The position numbers and the translations under genes are program-made. Positions 7,082 through 15,392 of a DNA stretch of 16,087 nt are shown in pieces; the first letter of the stretch is position 1; each line of letters starts with the position of its first letter. The notes under the pieces were generated by a model. It saw nothing but the letters and a program-made list of their open reading frames with translations. It did no database searches and had not been told where the DNA came from. The DNA is from an uncultured Alphaproteobacteria bacterium (GTDB lineage Bacteria > Pseudomonadota > Alphaproteobacteria > RUG11792), in NCBI GenBank assembly GCA_910588255.1, contig CAJUOM010000023.1, positions 1 through 16,087 of the forward strand, in the 5' to 3' direction.

Positions 7082-8617
7082 TTATTTTGCATAAACATCA
7101 AACTTTTCTATTTCTGATAAATCAATTCTCGGAAATAGAACTTCCGGATTATTTATTTTCAAGTTAACAGGAAGTGTCAAATTTTCGAAATTTAGTTCAT
7201 AAGAAATATTTAACTGTTTCAAAACTTTTTCTGCAGCAATTGGGACAACGGGATAAAAATACTTTGTTATCTTATAAATCTGTTCAGTTAATATATATAA
7301 TATATCCTGCATTCTAGAAGTATCTGTATTTTTTAATGCCCAAGGTTTTTGGGTATCAATATATTGGTTTGCTAATGAGAGACAAATTTCAATTTTTTCA
7401 AGATATTTACTAAATGCATATTGTTTAACCAAACTTAGTACTTCATTTAGATTTTCAAAGATCGTGTTTATAAATTTTAAATCATCGGCACTTAAATTTT
7501 TTGGACGGCTGATTTCATCGCTGCAATATTTTTTTATGAATGAAAATACGCGATTACATAAATTTCCATACGAATTTGCTAAAACGGAATTATATCTGTT
7601 TAAAAAAGCTTCCAATGAAAAATTACCATCTGATCCAAAAGTCAGTTCTCTCAAAACAAAATATCTCAAAGCATCAGATCCGAATAAGCTGCAGTATTTA
7701 TAAGGATCTTGAACATTCCCAAGAGATTTTGACATTTTTTCGCCTTCACTAAGCCACCATCCATGAGAGACTATTTGTTTTGGAGGGGTTATTCCTGCTG
7801 CCATTAGAAAAGCGGGCCAATATATTGCATGAAACCTAACAATCTCTTTCCCAACAAAGTGAATTACATTATTCCAGAACGGATTATTATTTTGGTCTTC
7901 ATTATCAGGGTATCCATTTACAGTCAGATAATTTGTCAATGCATCCAGCCATACATAGACAACATGTTTCGGATCATCAGGAACAGGAATTCCCCAATTG
8001 AATGTAGTTCTTGAAATAGCAAGGTCCTTTAATCCTTGATTTATAAAACTAATTACCTCATTTTTCCTTTGTATTGGGTATACAAAATCAGGATTTTGTT
8101 CATAAAATTTCAATAGTTTATCTTGAAATGCAGATAATTTAAAGAAATAGCAAGGTTCCACCATATATTGAACATCTCCTCCAAGTGGGGATTTTCCGTC
8201 AATTAATTCATCTTCTGAAAAGTATGCTTCATTTCGAACATCATACCATCCCGAATATTCACCAAGATAGATATATCCAGCATCTTTCAATTTTTTCCAA
8301 AAATATTGAACTGTTTTTTCGTGTCGAGGTTCTGTTGTTCTAATAAAATCATCATTTGAAATATTTAAAATTGGTAATAAATCTTTAAATAATTTTGAGA
8401 TATTATCAGCAAACTCTTTTGGGGGAATTCCTGCATTATTCGCACTCTGCTCGACTTTTTTCCCATGTTCATCAGTTCCTGTTGAGAATTTAACATTATA
8501 ACCTAACATCCTATGAAATCTTGCAAATATGTCACAAACTATCGTTGTGTAAGCATGTCCTATATGCGGTTTTGCATTGACATAATATATTGGTGTTGTT
8601 ATGAAAATGTTTTCCAC
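7082..8617 (-). CDS. metG: Methionyl-tRNA synthetase
   Basis: MetRS charges tRNA-Met, including initiator tRNA. I place the start at the GTG at 8617, which gives the usual MENIFITTPIYYVNAKPHIGHAYTT N-terminus and has AGGA about 11 nt upstream; the ATG at 8689 would add 24 unconserved residues and has no ribosome site. The 511-aa product has the class I HIGH signature (18-21) and KMSKSLGN (about 292-299), the WYDVRNEAYFSEDEL connective-peptide region without the zinc-binding cysteines, and an alpha-helical anticodon-binding domain (after about 340). There is no C-terminal tRNA-binding EMAP-like domain. This is the short form found in alphaproteobacteria. It is the first gene of the metG-gpsA-addB-tpiA unit and is divergent from rimP. 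Confidence 0.95.
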   Translation of the reverse strand: MENIFITTPIYYVNAKPHIGHAYTTIVCDIFARFHRMLGYNVKFSTGTDEHGKKVEQSANNAGIPPKEFADNISKLFKDLLPILNISNDDFIRTTEPRHEKTVQYFWKKLKDAGYIYLGEYSGWYDVRNEAYFSEDELIDGKSPLGGDVQYMVEPCYFFKLSAFQDKLLKFYEQNPDFVYPIQRKNEVISFINQGLKDLAISRTTFNWGIPVPDDPKHVVYVWLDALTNYLTVNGYPDNEDQNNNPFWNNVIHFVGKEIVRFHAIYWPAFLMAAGITPPKQIVSHGWWLSEGEKMSKSLGNVQDPYKYCSLFGSDALRYFVLRELTFGSDGNFSLEAFLNRYNSVLANSYGNLCNRVFSFIKKYCSDEISRPKNLSADDLKFINTIFENLNEVLSLVKQYAFSKYLEKIEICLSLANQYIDTQKPWALKNTDTSRMQDILYILTEQIYKITKYFYPVVPIAAEKVLKQLNISYELNFENLTLPVNLKINNPEVLFPRIDLSEIEKFDVYAK

Positions 8618-8869
8618 TATTAGTTCTGTCCTGGACAGGAAATTAACTTGATATTCAATATTATAACAGCATGATTTGATAATTTCCATAACAACATGTT
8701 AGGCTTGATACAATTGTTAACTCGATATAAGATCTTTCAAAATTTTGTATAATTTATTAGCAATATTTTTCATCTACCTTATCTTTATGAATTTTTAAAC
8801 ACGAATTGTAGAAATCTATTATTAATGTCTCCTTACAATAAAATTTTCAATGATCAATTTAGTAAACAC

Positions 8870-9080
8870 CTTTTCGCAATAAAAGTTATATTTCCAGCTT
8901 ACATACCCACTTCTATCTTATAGAATGGAAGTTAATTAACCTTTGGACATATCGTAAATAAAGCACGATTTTCGATGTATATAAACTAAAAGAGTGGCAC
9001 ATTAGAAGATATACCATTGGTAAACGACTGATGATACCGCAAGGACGTATATAACACTCTTTAGACATAGTGAATTAAAA
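8870..9080 (-). repeat. Dispersed repeat A, copy 2 (inverted, diverged)
   Basis: The reverse complement of these 211 bases aligns over its whole length with 15183-15392. Shared blocks include AATCGTGCT, CGATATGTC, GGTTAATTAAC, GTGCCAC, GTTTATATAC and the end block GCGAAAAG/GTGAAAAG. Several short indels separate the copies, so this one is older. The terminal stem-loop is kept (CTTTT ... AAAAG at 8870-8885). The internal TCG...CGA stem is also kept although loop and arm bases differ. It reads toward metG, but the other copies are not next to metG, so a metG-specific leader role is unlikely. Confidence 0.75.
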
Positions 9081-9145
9081 AATCATAACTTATGAAGATA
9101 TATCGTTTTTAATATATTTACAAATTCATAAAATATCTTGATTTA

Positions 9146-9175
9146 TTGACTTAAACGAATAATAATATATATACA
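9146..9175 (+). promoter_or_regulatory. Sigma70-like promoter for rimP-nusA-infB
   Basis: TTGACT (9146-9151) matches the -35 consensus at five of six bases. A -10 box follows as TATATA (9168-9173, 16-bp spacer) or TATACA (9170-9175, 18-bp spacer). Transcription would begin near 9181, giving a leader of about 15 nt before the rimP ATG at 9197, where only a weak A-rich ribosome site is seen. The position fits the only long plus-strand operon in the window. Confidence 0.55.
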
Positions 9176-9196
9176 TATAGAAAAAGATAGAATTTA

Positions 9197-9682
9197 ATGT
9201 CAGCATTAACAGCAAGAATAGAAGAAAAGATTTCCCTTATAGTTAACGAGATGGGGTTCGAGATAGTTCGAATTGCATTTTTTGGATCAGGTTCAAAAAA
9301 AACACTTCAAATTATGATAGAAAAATCTAATGGAGATTCTGTAAATATAAAAGATTGTGAAGAAGTAAGTAGAGCTGTTTCAGTTTGTCTTGATGTTATG
9401 GATCCGATTTCTGGACATTATAACTTGGAGATATCTTCAACAGGAATAGACAGGCCTCTAGTAAAACCTTCTGATTTTGTTAAATTTCAAGGAAAATTTA
9501 TTGTAGTAAAAACCTATGTTATGAAAAATGATAGAAAAATTTTCAAAGGAAGCTTGGAATTTGCTTCAGAAAATGGTATAAATCTAATATTAGATATGCC
9601 TTTAAATAACGGAAATACGAAATTGGATTTTACGTATGATGAGATTAGTAGTGCATATATTGATGGATCAAAACAAGCCTAA
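9197..9682 (+). CDS. rimP: Ribosome maturation factor RimP
   Basis: RimP helps assemble the 30S ribosomal subunit. The 161-aa protein has the two expected domains. The N-terminal alpha/beta domain contains the MGFEIVRIAFFG and TLQIMIEKSNG strands and the motif YNLEISSTGIDRPLVKPSDF (about residues 75-94). A C-terminal SH3-like barrel follows. The family motif is usually SSPGIDRPL; here Pro is Thr. Length is typical. It is the first gene of rimP-nusA-infB, an order conserved across bacteria, and lies 21 nt before nusA. No strong ribosome site precedes the ATG; the start is supported by the alignment of the N-terminus to the family. Confidence 0.95.
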   Translation: MSALTARIEEKISLIVNEMGFEIVRIAFFGSGSKKTLQIMIEKSNGDSVNIKDCEEVSRAVSVCLDVMDPISGHYNLEISSTGIDRPLVKPSDFVKFQGKFIVVKTYVMKNDRKIFKGSLEFASENGINLILDMPLNNGNTKLDFTYDEISSAYIDGSKQA

Positions 9683-9703
9683 ATTGATTTGGAGTTTTTA
9701 TAA

Positions 9704-11230
9704 GTGAGCAGAAAGATTAAATTAGAAGAAAATACGCGTCAAGTTGCAAGAAATGAAATTTTGCAAGTTGCAGATATGGTAGCAAGAGAAAAAGGAATTG
9801 ACAGAGAAGAAATTCTTGAAGCAATGGAATCTGCAATTTTAAAAACCGCTCAATTAAAATATGGAGAGGAAAAGAACCTTGAAGTTGTTATAAATCGAAA
9901 ATCAGGAGAAATAGAATTAAGTCGATTGCTTTCTGTCGTTGATAAAGTTAATGATGCCAATATCGAAATTTCATTTGAAAACGCATTATTGGCTTATCCT
10001 TCTATAAAAATAGGAGAAGTCATAAGGGATCGCTTGCCTGCTCTGGATTTTGGGAGAGTTGCAGCACAATCTGCAAGACAAGTTATCATTCAGAAAGTAA
10101 GATCAGCAGAACGAATGAAACAATCTGAAGAGTTCTCTGGAAGAATCGGAGAAATAATCACAGGTGTTGTAAAACGAGTTGAATACACTGATGTCATCTT
10201 TGATATTAATGGAAGAACAGAAGGAATTATAAAAAAGTCAGAAATGATTCCGAATGAAATTTTTAGAGTAGGTGACAGAATAAAAGTTTTGTTAGTTGAG
10301 ATAAATAAAGAACAAACAGGACCTCTTCTCCTTCTTTCAAGAACTCATCCGGATTTTTTGAAAAAACTATTTGAACAAGAGGTTCCTGAAGTTTATGACG
10401 GAATAATAAAAATAGTATCTGTTTCAAGAGATCCTGGAAGCAAGGCAAAAGTTGCTGTAACAACATCTGATCCAAATTTAGATCCAATAGGTGCTTGTGT
10501 TGGTTTGAAAGGCTCAAGAGTTCAAGCTATTGTTGACGAGTTAAAAGGTGAAAAAGTTGATATAATTTTATGGTCTGAAAATCCTGTTATATTTATAGTC
10601 AACAGCTTAGCTCCAGCAGAGGTTTTAAAAATTGTTATGGAAGAAGAATCCGGAGATAGAGTAACAGCTGTTGTTCCTGATGACCAACTGAGTTCTGCAA
10701 TAGGACGCAGAGGGCAAAATGTCAGATTAGCGTCAAAATTAACAGGTTGGACAATAAATGTCACGACAGAATCAGAAGAAACAAAAGCTCGAGCAAAAGA
10801 AACTGCAAGAATTTTAAATACATTTATGAACGATTTGGATGTTGATGAAATGGTTGCTCACCTTCTTATGGGAGAAGGATTCTCTTCAATTGAAGATATT
10901 GCACTATCTCCTACTTCAGAAATTTCTTCAATTGAAGGTTTTGATAATGAGATTGCAGATGAAATACAACAACGAGCAAAAACTTATATAACAAAAAAGC
11001 GCGAAGAAGTTTTCAAATTATGTGATGAAAAAGGAGTTTCTCCGGAGTTAAAAAATTATAAATTACTAAAACCGAAACTTTTGGAAGCATTAGTAAAAGC
11101 CGGCATAAAAACATTAGATGATTTAGGGGATTTATCTAAAGATGAATTAATGGAAATAGCTGGAGATCTTTTATCTGAATCAGAGGCAGGTACCCTTATT
11201 ATGAAGATAAGGGAAAATTGGTTTAAATAA
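9704..11230 (+). CDS. nusA: Transcription termination/antitermination factor NusA
   Basis: NusA binds RNA polymerase and nascent RNA and modulates pausing, termination and antitermination. The start is the GTG at 9704, nine bases after GGAG. The 508-aa product shows the N-terminal RNA polymerase-binding domain (1-130), an S1 domain (about 148-200), KH1 with GACVGLKGSRVQAIVDELKGEKVDII (from about 262), KH2 with SAIGRRGQNVRLASKLTGWTINV (from about 331) and two C-terminal helix-hairpin-helix acidic repeats (about 380-508). This matches the alphaproteobacterial form in length and order. It sits between rimP (21-nt gap) and infB (22-nt gap). The ylxR gene that often follows nusA in related bacteria is absent. 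Confidence 0.97.
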   Translation: MSRKIKLEENTRQVARNEILQVADMVAREKGIDREEILEAMESAILKTAQLKYGEEKNLEVVINRKSGEIELSRLLSVVDKVNDANIEISFENALLAYPSIKIGEVIRDRLPALDFGRVAAQSARQVIIQKVRSAERMKQSEEFSGRIGEIITGVVKRVEYTDVIFDINGRTEGIIKKSEMIPNEIFRVGDRIKVLLVEINKEQTGPLLLLSRTHPDFLKKLFEQEVPEVYDGIIKIVSVSRDPGSKAKVAVTTSDPNLDPIGACVGLKGSRVQAIVDELKGEKVDIILWSENPVIFIVNSLAPAEVLKIVMEEESGDRVTAVVPDDQLSSAIGRRGQNVRLASKLTGWTINVTTESEETKARAKETARILNTFMNDLDVDEMVAHLLMGEGFSSIEDIALSPTSEISSIEGFDNEIADEIQQRAKTYITKKREEVFKLCDEKGVSPELKNYKLLKPKLLEALVKAGIKTLDDLGDLSKDELMEIAGDLLSESEAGTLIMKIRENWFK

Positions 11231-11252
11231 ACAAAAAGGAATTGTATATTAG

Positions 11253-13895
11253 ATGGCTACAGTTGATGAAAATAAAAAAGATCAAAAAAGAAAGACCCTT
11301 TCTTTAAAAATAGATCCGGGAATATCTCAAAAGACTAATACGGGAAATAAAACTATTGAAGTCGAAATAAAGCGAAAGCGTCATGGATTAGCTATAGATA
11401 TTCAGGAAAAAAATAATTCATTAACTGAAAAAATAATTTTAGATAGTGGTTCTTCATTGGAAAAAAATTCCACACAAATTGGCGGATTAACAGATAAAGA
11501 GCTAGAAACAAGATTAAAAGTCTTACAAGAAGCGAAAAAATCTGAAGAAGACGTGCCTATTTTAGAAATCGAACTTGAAGAATCAAACTCAAATTCAGAT
11601 GAAGCAACGGTCGAAGATATCTCTGAAAATTTGGTTATTTCCGATGATGACGAAAATATTGAACAGTCTGTTGAGTCAAAAGAGTCAGTTCCAGTTATTG
11701 AGAAAAAAGAAAAAAAGCAAAAAGAAAAGCAAGAAACTGTTAAAAAAGAAAAAATAGAACCTGTAGTTTTCAGATCTAAAGAATATGTAAAGGCAAAACA
11801 AAAACCAGTTTCTTTAAAACCAAAGCCATCTGAAATTAAAAATACAGATTCTATTTTAAGTGCTTCAATTCAAGATAATTTACCTATCCCAGAAAGACAG
11901 ATTTATAAACCAAAAGTAAAAATGTCTGATGATTTCGAATCACCAAGGAAAATGAAATTGGTTCTAAAATCAAGAAATTCAGAGAGGCGAAATCAAACAA
12001 GTGGAAAGATGTCTCGTGCTATGCTGGATAGAGTCTTGAACAATGATATGGAAGAACGTTCCAGATCTATAGCTTCTTTAAAAAGAGCGCGCCAAAAATT
12101 AAAAAACCTAAACACAACACCTCAAGAAACAGTAAAAGTCATACGAGATGTTGATATTCCTGATATGATTACCGTCGGTGAATTAGCAAACAGAATGGCT
12201 GTGAGATCTGCAGAAGTTACGAAATATCTGATGTCTATTGGAACAATGGCAACAATAAATCAATTAATCGATGGGGATACAGCAGAAATAATTTGTACGG
12301 AATTTGGTCATATTCCACATAGAATTTCTGAATCTGATATTGAAAATGAATTGACAAATGTTATTGATAATCCTGAAGATCTTGTTCCAAGAGCGCCTAT
12401 TGTTGCGATTATGGGGCATGTTGATCACGGAAAAACAACCCTCCTTGACACATTGCGTAAAACAAGTGTAGCTCAAAAAGAAGCAGGAGGAATCACACAA
12501 CATGTCGCTGCATATCAAATAGAAACAAAGAGTGGAAAAAAGATAACATTCATAGATACTCCAGGACATGCTGCATTCACAAAAATAAGAGCCAGAGGAG
12601 CTGTTATTACTGATATTATAATATTAGTCGTTGCTGCTGATGATGGTATCAAAGAACAGACTATAGAAGTTATTAACCAAGCTAGATCTCAAAAAGTTCC
12701 ATTAGTTGTGGCTATAAACAAAATTGATAAGCCGAATATTAACATTGATAAAATTAAGAATGAGTTAATGGCTCAGGAAATTATACTTGAAGATTTCGGT
12801 GGAGAAACATTAAGTGCAGAAATTTCAGCAAAACAAAATATCAACCTTGATGGATTATTAGAGGCTGTTTTGTTGCAAGCTGAAATGCTCGAATTAAAAG
12901 CAAATGAAAAAAGATCCCCAGTGGGAACAATTCTTGAATCAAGAATAGACAAAGGAAAAGGTGTTGTTGCTTCTTTGATAGTTCAGCACGGAATATTGAA
13001 AACAGGAGATATTTTCGTTGCAGGTAGCTCATTTGGAAAAATTCGAACTATTTATGATGACAAAGGAAAGAAACTTATTAATGCAGGACCATCAACTCCT
13101 GTTGAAATCGTTGGATTTGACACAGCTCCTGAACCCGGAGATGTTTTAACTGTTATTGAAACAGAACAGAAAGCAAGAGAAATAGCTGAATACAGAAAAC
13201 AACTTGCAAAAATGAAGTCTCCACAAAGTGTTGCAAAAAATATAAATGCTTTAATGCAGAATAATTCAAGTGATGTAAAAGTATTAAATGTTTTATTAAA
13301 AGCAGATGTTTATGGATCCCTTGAGGCTATAATTGCATCGCTAGAAGCTATAAAACATTCTGAAATAAGGGTTCAAATAGTTGAAAGTGGAGTTGGAATT
13401 ATAAGTGAAAGTGATATTGATTTTGCAAGAAACACGAATGCTATTGTCATTGGATTTAATGTAAATACATCTGTTGCTGCGAAAGATTCTGCAAAATTTT
13501 ATGGTATAAAAATATTAAATCACAATATTATTTATCATATGACAGAAGAAGTGAAGTCCATAATGGGATCTATGCTTTCTCCGATCGTTGAGGAAAATTA
13601 TATCGGAACTGCTGATCTAAGAAAAATCTTTACTATAAGCAGAATTGGGACTATTGCTGGGTGTTATGTCTTAGATGGTATAATAAAGAAAAACGATTCC
13701 AAAATAAAAGTTATGAGAGATGGAAAATGTGTTTTTGAAGGGAAAATACGTTCCATGCGCCATGAAAAAGATGAGATAAAGGAATCAAGACAATCTCATG
13801 AATGTGGTATTTTAGCAGATGGATTCAATGATTTTAAAGTTGGAGATCAGATAGAATGTTACGAAATTGTTTTAAAATCGCGATCTGTGGATTAA
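11253..13895 (+). CDS. infB: Translation initiation factor IF-2
   Basis: IF-2 is the GTPase that brings fMet-tRNA to the 30S subunit and promotes subunit joining. The 880-aa protein has a long, charged, low-complexity N-terminal region (about 1-290, with Lys/Glu runs), the IF2_N helical domain (about 302-355, DMITVGELANRMAVRSAEV), and a complete G domain: G1 GHVDHGKT (388-395), G2 region AGGITQHVAAYQ, G3 DTPGHAAF (from 435), G4 NKID (489-492). Domains II-IV follow, ending in the C-terminal tRNA-binding barrel. Length is normal. An AAAGGA ribosome site lies about 12 nt before the ATG, somewhat far. The last 40 nt overlap the next gene, suggesting coupled translation. rbfA and truB, the usual next genes, are not here. 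Confidence 0.97.
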   Translation: MATVDENKKDQKRKTLSLKIDPGISQKTNTGNKTIEVEIKRKRHGLAIDIQEKNNSLTEKIILDSGSSLEKNSTQIGGLTDKELETRLKVLQEAKKSEEDVPILEIELEESNSNSDEATVEDISENLVISDDDENIEQSVESKESVPVIEKKEKKQKEKQETVKKEKIEPVVFRSKEYVKAKQKPVSLKPKPSEIKNTDSILSASIQDNLPIPERQIYKPKVKMSDDFESPRKMKLVLKSRNSERRNQTSGKMSRAMLDRVLNNDMEERSRSIASLKRARQKLKNLNTTPQETVKVIRDVDIPDMITVGELANRMAVRSAEVTKYLMSIGTMATINQLIDGDTAEIICTEFGHIPHRISESDIENELTNVIDNPEDLVPRAPIVAIMGHVDHGKTTLLDTLRKTSVAQKEAGGITQHVAAYQIETKSGKKITFIDTPGHAAFTKIRARGAVITDIIILVVAADDGIKEQTIEVINQARSQKVPLVVAINKIDKPNINIDKIKNELMAQEIILEDFGGETLSAEISAKQNINLDGLLEAVLLQAEMLELKANEKRSPVGTILESRIDKGKGVVASLIVQHGILKTGDIFVAGSSFGKIRTIYDDKGKKLINAGPSTPVEIVGFDTAPEPGDVLTVIETEQKAREIAEYRKQLAKMKSPQSVAKNINALMQNNSSDVKVLNVLLKADVYGSLEAIIASLEAIKHSEIRVQIVESGVGIISESDIDFARNTNAIVIGFNVNTSVAAKDSAKFYGIKILNHNIIYHMTEEVKSIMGSMLSPIVEENYIGTADLRKIFTISRIGTIAGCYVLDGIIKKNDSKIKVMRDGKCVFEGKIRSMRHEKDEIKESRQSHECGILADGFNDFKVGDQIECYEIVLKSRSVD

Positions 13896-14347
13896 TCTCC
13901 TTGCTTTTATTAGGATGTTCTGAAACAACTCCTCTTTTAACCAATGCCAATAGTATAAAAGGAAATTTCGACATAAGTATCAAGGCAGAACCATATGAGA
14001 AATACAGAGTAATGGGAATTGTTGAAAGAAATTTGCCGTTATATATCAAAGATTTATCATTATATAAAATCAATATAGAAATAAAAGGACAAACATCTTC
14101 CGCGGTTTATACAGAACGTCAAGTGACAAAAGAACAATTACGTATGACGGCAAAAATTCAGGTTTACGACAAATGCTATAATGAACTAGGAGAAAAACTG
14201 GTTGATGCATTTTCAACTTATGAAACCTGTGATAATCTTCCATTCTCTGTTTTAGCTTCGAAAAAACAGGCTCAAAATGCCATTTTGGATGAATTAGCAA
14301 ATTCGATTGTTCTAGCTATCGTATCTGTTATAAAATCTTGCAAATAG
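13856..14347 (+). CDS. lptE: LptE-like LPS-assembly lipoprotein
   Basis: The 163-aa protein begins with a lipoprotein signal peptide and a clear lipobox (LLLGC, Cys21 as the lipidated residue). The rest follows the pattern of alphaproteobacterial LptE: a predicted beta segment with IEIKGQTSSAVYTERQVTKEQLRMTAKIQVYD (about 75-106), then AFSTYETCDNLPFSVLASKKQAQNAILDELANSIVLAIVSVIKS with the typical alternating alanines and the C-terminal helix. LptE plugs the LptD barrel that places LPS in the outer leaflet. Similarity is weak and motif-based, so a general envelope lipoprotein is the alternative. The ATG at 13856 has GGAG ten bases upstream and overlaps the infB end by 40 nt, an unusual place: in relatives lptE normally follows leuS. 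Its 3' end overlaps the convergent PhzF-family gene by 20 nt. Confidence 0.6.
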   Translation: MLRNCFKIAICGLISLLLLGCSETTPLLTNANSIKGNFDISIKAEPYEKYRVMGIVERNLPLYIKDLSLYKINIEIKGQTSSAVYTERQVTKEQLRMTAKIQVYDKCYNELGEKLVDAFSTYETCDNLPFSVLASKKQAQNAILDELANSIVLAIVSVIKSCK

Positions 14348-15104
14348 TGACCGCTTTTGATGTCAGACTAACTGTATTATTTTTTAATTTAACATATAAA
14401 GTTCCGGATCGTTTTGAAACCTGATATGCATGAAATTTGGTTTTATGTAAGACATTAGCCCAATAACAAGCAAGCCTACAATGCATAGACCCACAAACGG
14501 GATCTTCATAAATTCCAACTTTTGGAGCAAAATAACGTGAATAAAAATCAAATTTTTCATCTCCTATGGATGTTATTGCAACCGCTCTGCAATTAATGTT
14601 TTTTATTTCTTCGAAATTTGGTTTTGCATTGATAACATCTTCTTTTGATTTCAAAACAATAATATAAATCTGGTCATCTTTAACTATTTCTTTGTATGAG
14701 TTTATGCCTATAATATTTTTCACTGAAAATGGTATTGTGTTGCATTTTGTGACAGACTTCGCAGGGAAATTTAGGGTAATTCCATTTAGGGATTTCAAAG
14801 CTGATAATTCTCCTGTATTATATTTGAAATTTATAACATCTCCTGATATTAAATTATTTGAAAAAATAATATGGGCAGAGGCCAAAGTTGCATGCCCGCA
14901 AAGAGGAGCTTCATCTTTTGGTGAAAACCATCTAATTTGAAAATCTTTGTCTCCTATCTGTTTTAAAAAAGCTATTTCAGACCAATCATAATAAGCTGCA
15001 ATTTTTTGTAGTTCATTATCTGTAGGATAATCATTGAGAATGCAAACTCCTGCCGGATTTCCTCTAAATGGAATATCCGTAAAGGCATCAACTAAAAAAA
15101 ACAT
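14328..15104 (-). CDS. PhzF-family isomerase/epimerase
   Basis: The 258-aa protein has the two-fold PhzF/diaminopimelate-epimerase-like fold: VDAFTDIPFRGNPAGVCIL at the N-terminus, Glu43 in WSEIAFL (the catalytic Glu of PhzF), FSPKDEAPLCGHATLASA (60-77), and EDPVCGSMHC (200-209). The last usually reads EDPVTGSAH, so two residues differ, but the Asp, Gly, Ser and His are kept. PhzF enzymes isomerise trans-2,3-dihydro-3-hydroxyanthranilate in phenazine synthesis, but most family members stand outside such clusters, and no phenazine genes are nearby, so the substrate is unknown. It is a lone minus-strand gene with no strong ribosome site. Upstream at about 15137-15142 a TATAAT on the minus strand could be its -10 box. 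Its 3' end overlaps the lptE-like gene by 20 nt. Confidence 0.85.
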   Translation of the reverse strand: MFFLVDAFTDIPFRGNPAGVCILNDYPTDNELQKIAAYYDWSEIAFLKQIGDKDFQIRWFSPKDEAPLCGHATLASAHIIFSNNLISGDVINFKYNTGELSALKSLNGITLNFPAKSVTKCNTIPFSVKNIIGINSYKEIVKDDQIYIIVLKSKEDVINAKPNFEEIKNINCRAVAITSIGDEKFDFYSRYFAPKVGIYEDPVCGSMHCRLACYWANVLHKTKFHAYQVSKRSGTLYVKLKNNTVSLTSKAVTICKIL

Positions 15105-15182
15105 TACTAAATTATATATCTTACTGAACGATTATATTATCTCACAAAATACTAAAATATAAAAGTCACAATTACTATTCTT

Positions 15183-15392
15183 TTCGATTCATAATGTCTA
15201 CTGAAAGCGCTATAGGTACCTCTACGGTGTCAATGAAGTTTTCCGGTGAGGCCATCTTTCTAATTCACGCTTCGTGCCACACTTTGTTTATATACGTCGC
15301 AAATCGTGCTCCAATTGCGATATGTCTAGGGGTTAATTAACATCCATCCCTAAGGTGGAAAGGTTTATTGGGATAACATTTCTTGTGAAAAG
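15183..15392 (+). repeat. Dispersed repeat A, copy 3 (full length)
   Basis: This 210-bp copy aligns with copy 1 (right 91 bases, about 90% identical) and, on the other strand, with copy 2 over its whole length. Features that recur are GTGCCACAC, GTTTATATACGTCG, a possible stem TCGCAA...TTGCGA flanking ATCGTGCTCCAA, GGGTTAATTAACATCC, ATCCC...GGGAT pairing, and the terminal stem-loop at 15377-15392. None of the frames is conserved between copies, which argues against a coding element. No inverted terminal repeats of insertion-sequence type are seen. Confidence 0.85.

Larger units (their letters stand above)
8618..9196. other. Divergent intergenic region between metG and rimP
   Basis: This 579-base region contains no credible gene or tRNA. 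It holds the inverted, diverged copy of dispersed repeat A (8870-9080) and a sigma70-like promoter for the rimP operon (about 9146-9175). The stretch 8618-8869 must carry the metG promoter and leader; it is very AT-rich and I could not single out one convincing promoter. The part 9081-9145 shows nothing distinct. Confidence 0.7.

Noticed and set aside
8618..8689. Upstream extension of metG to the ATG at 8689
   Set aside because: The extra 24 residues are not part of the MetRS family and the ATG has no ribosome site; the GTG at 8617 gives the conserved N-terminus.
15183..15392. Repeat A as an rRNA, tRNA or group II intron fragment
   Set aside because: Short strings such as GGGATAAC recall 23S rRNA, but neighbouring bases do not fit; no tRNA cloverleaf and no intron domain V are visible.
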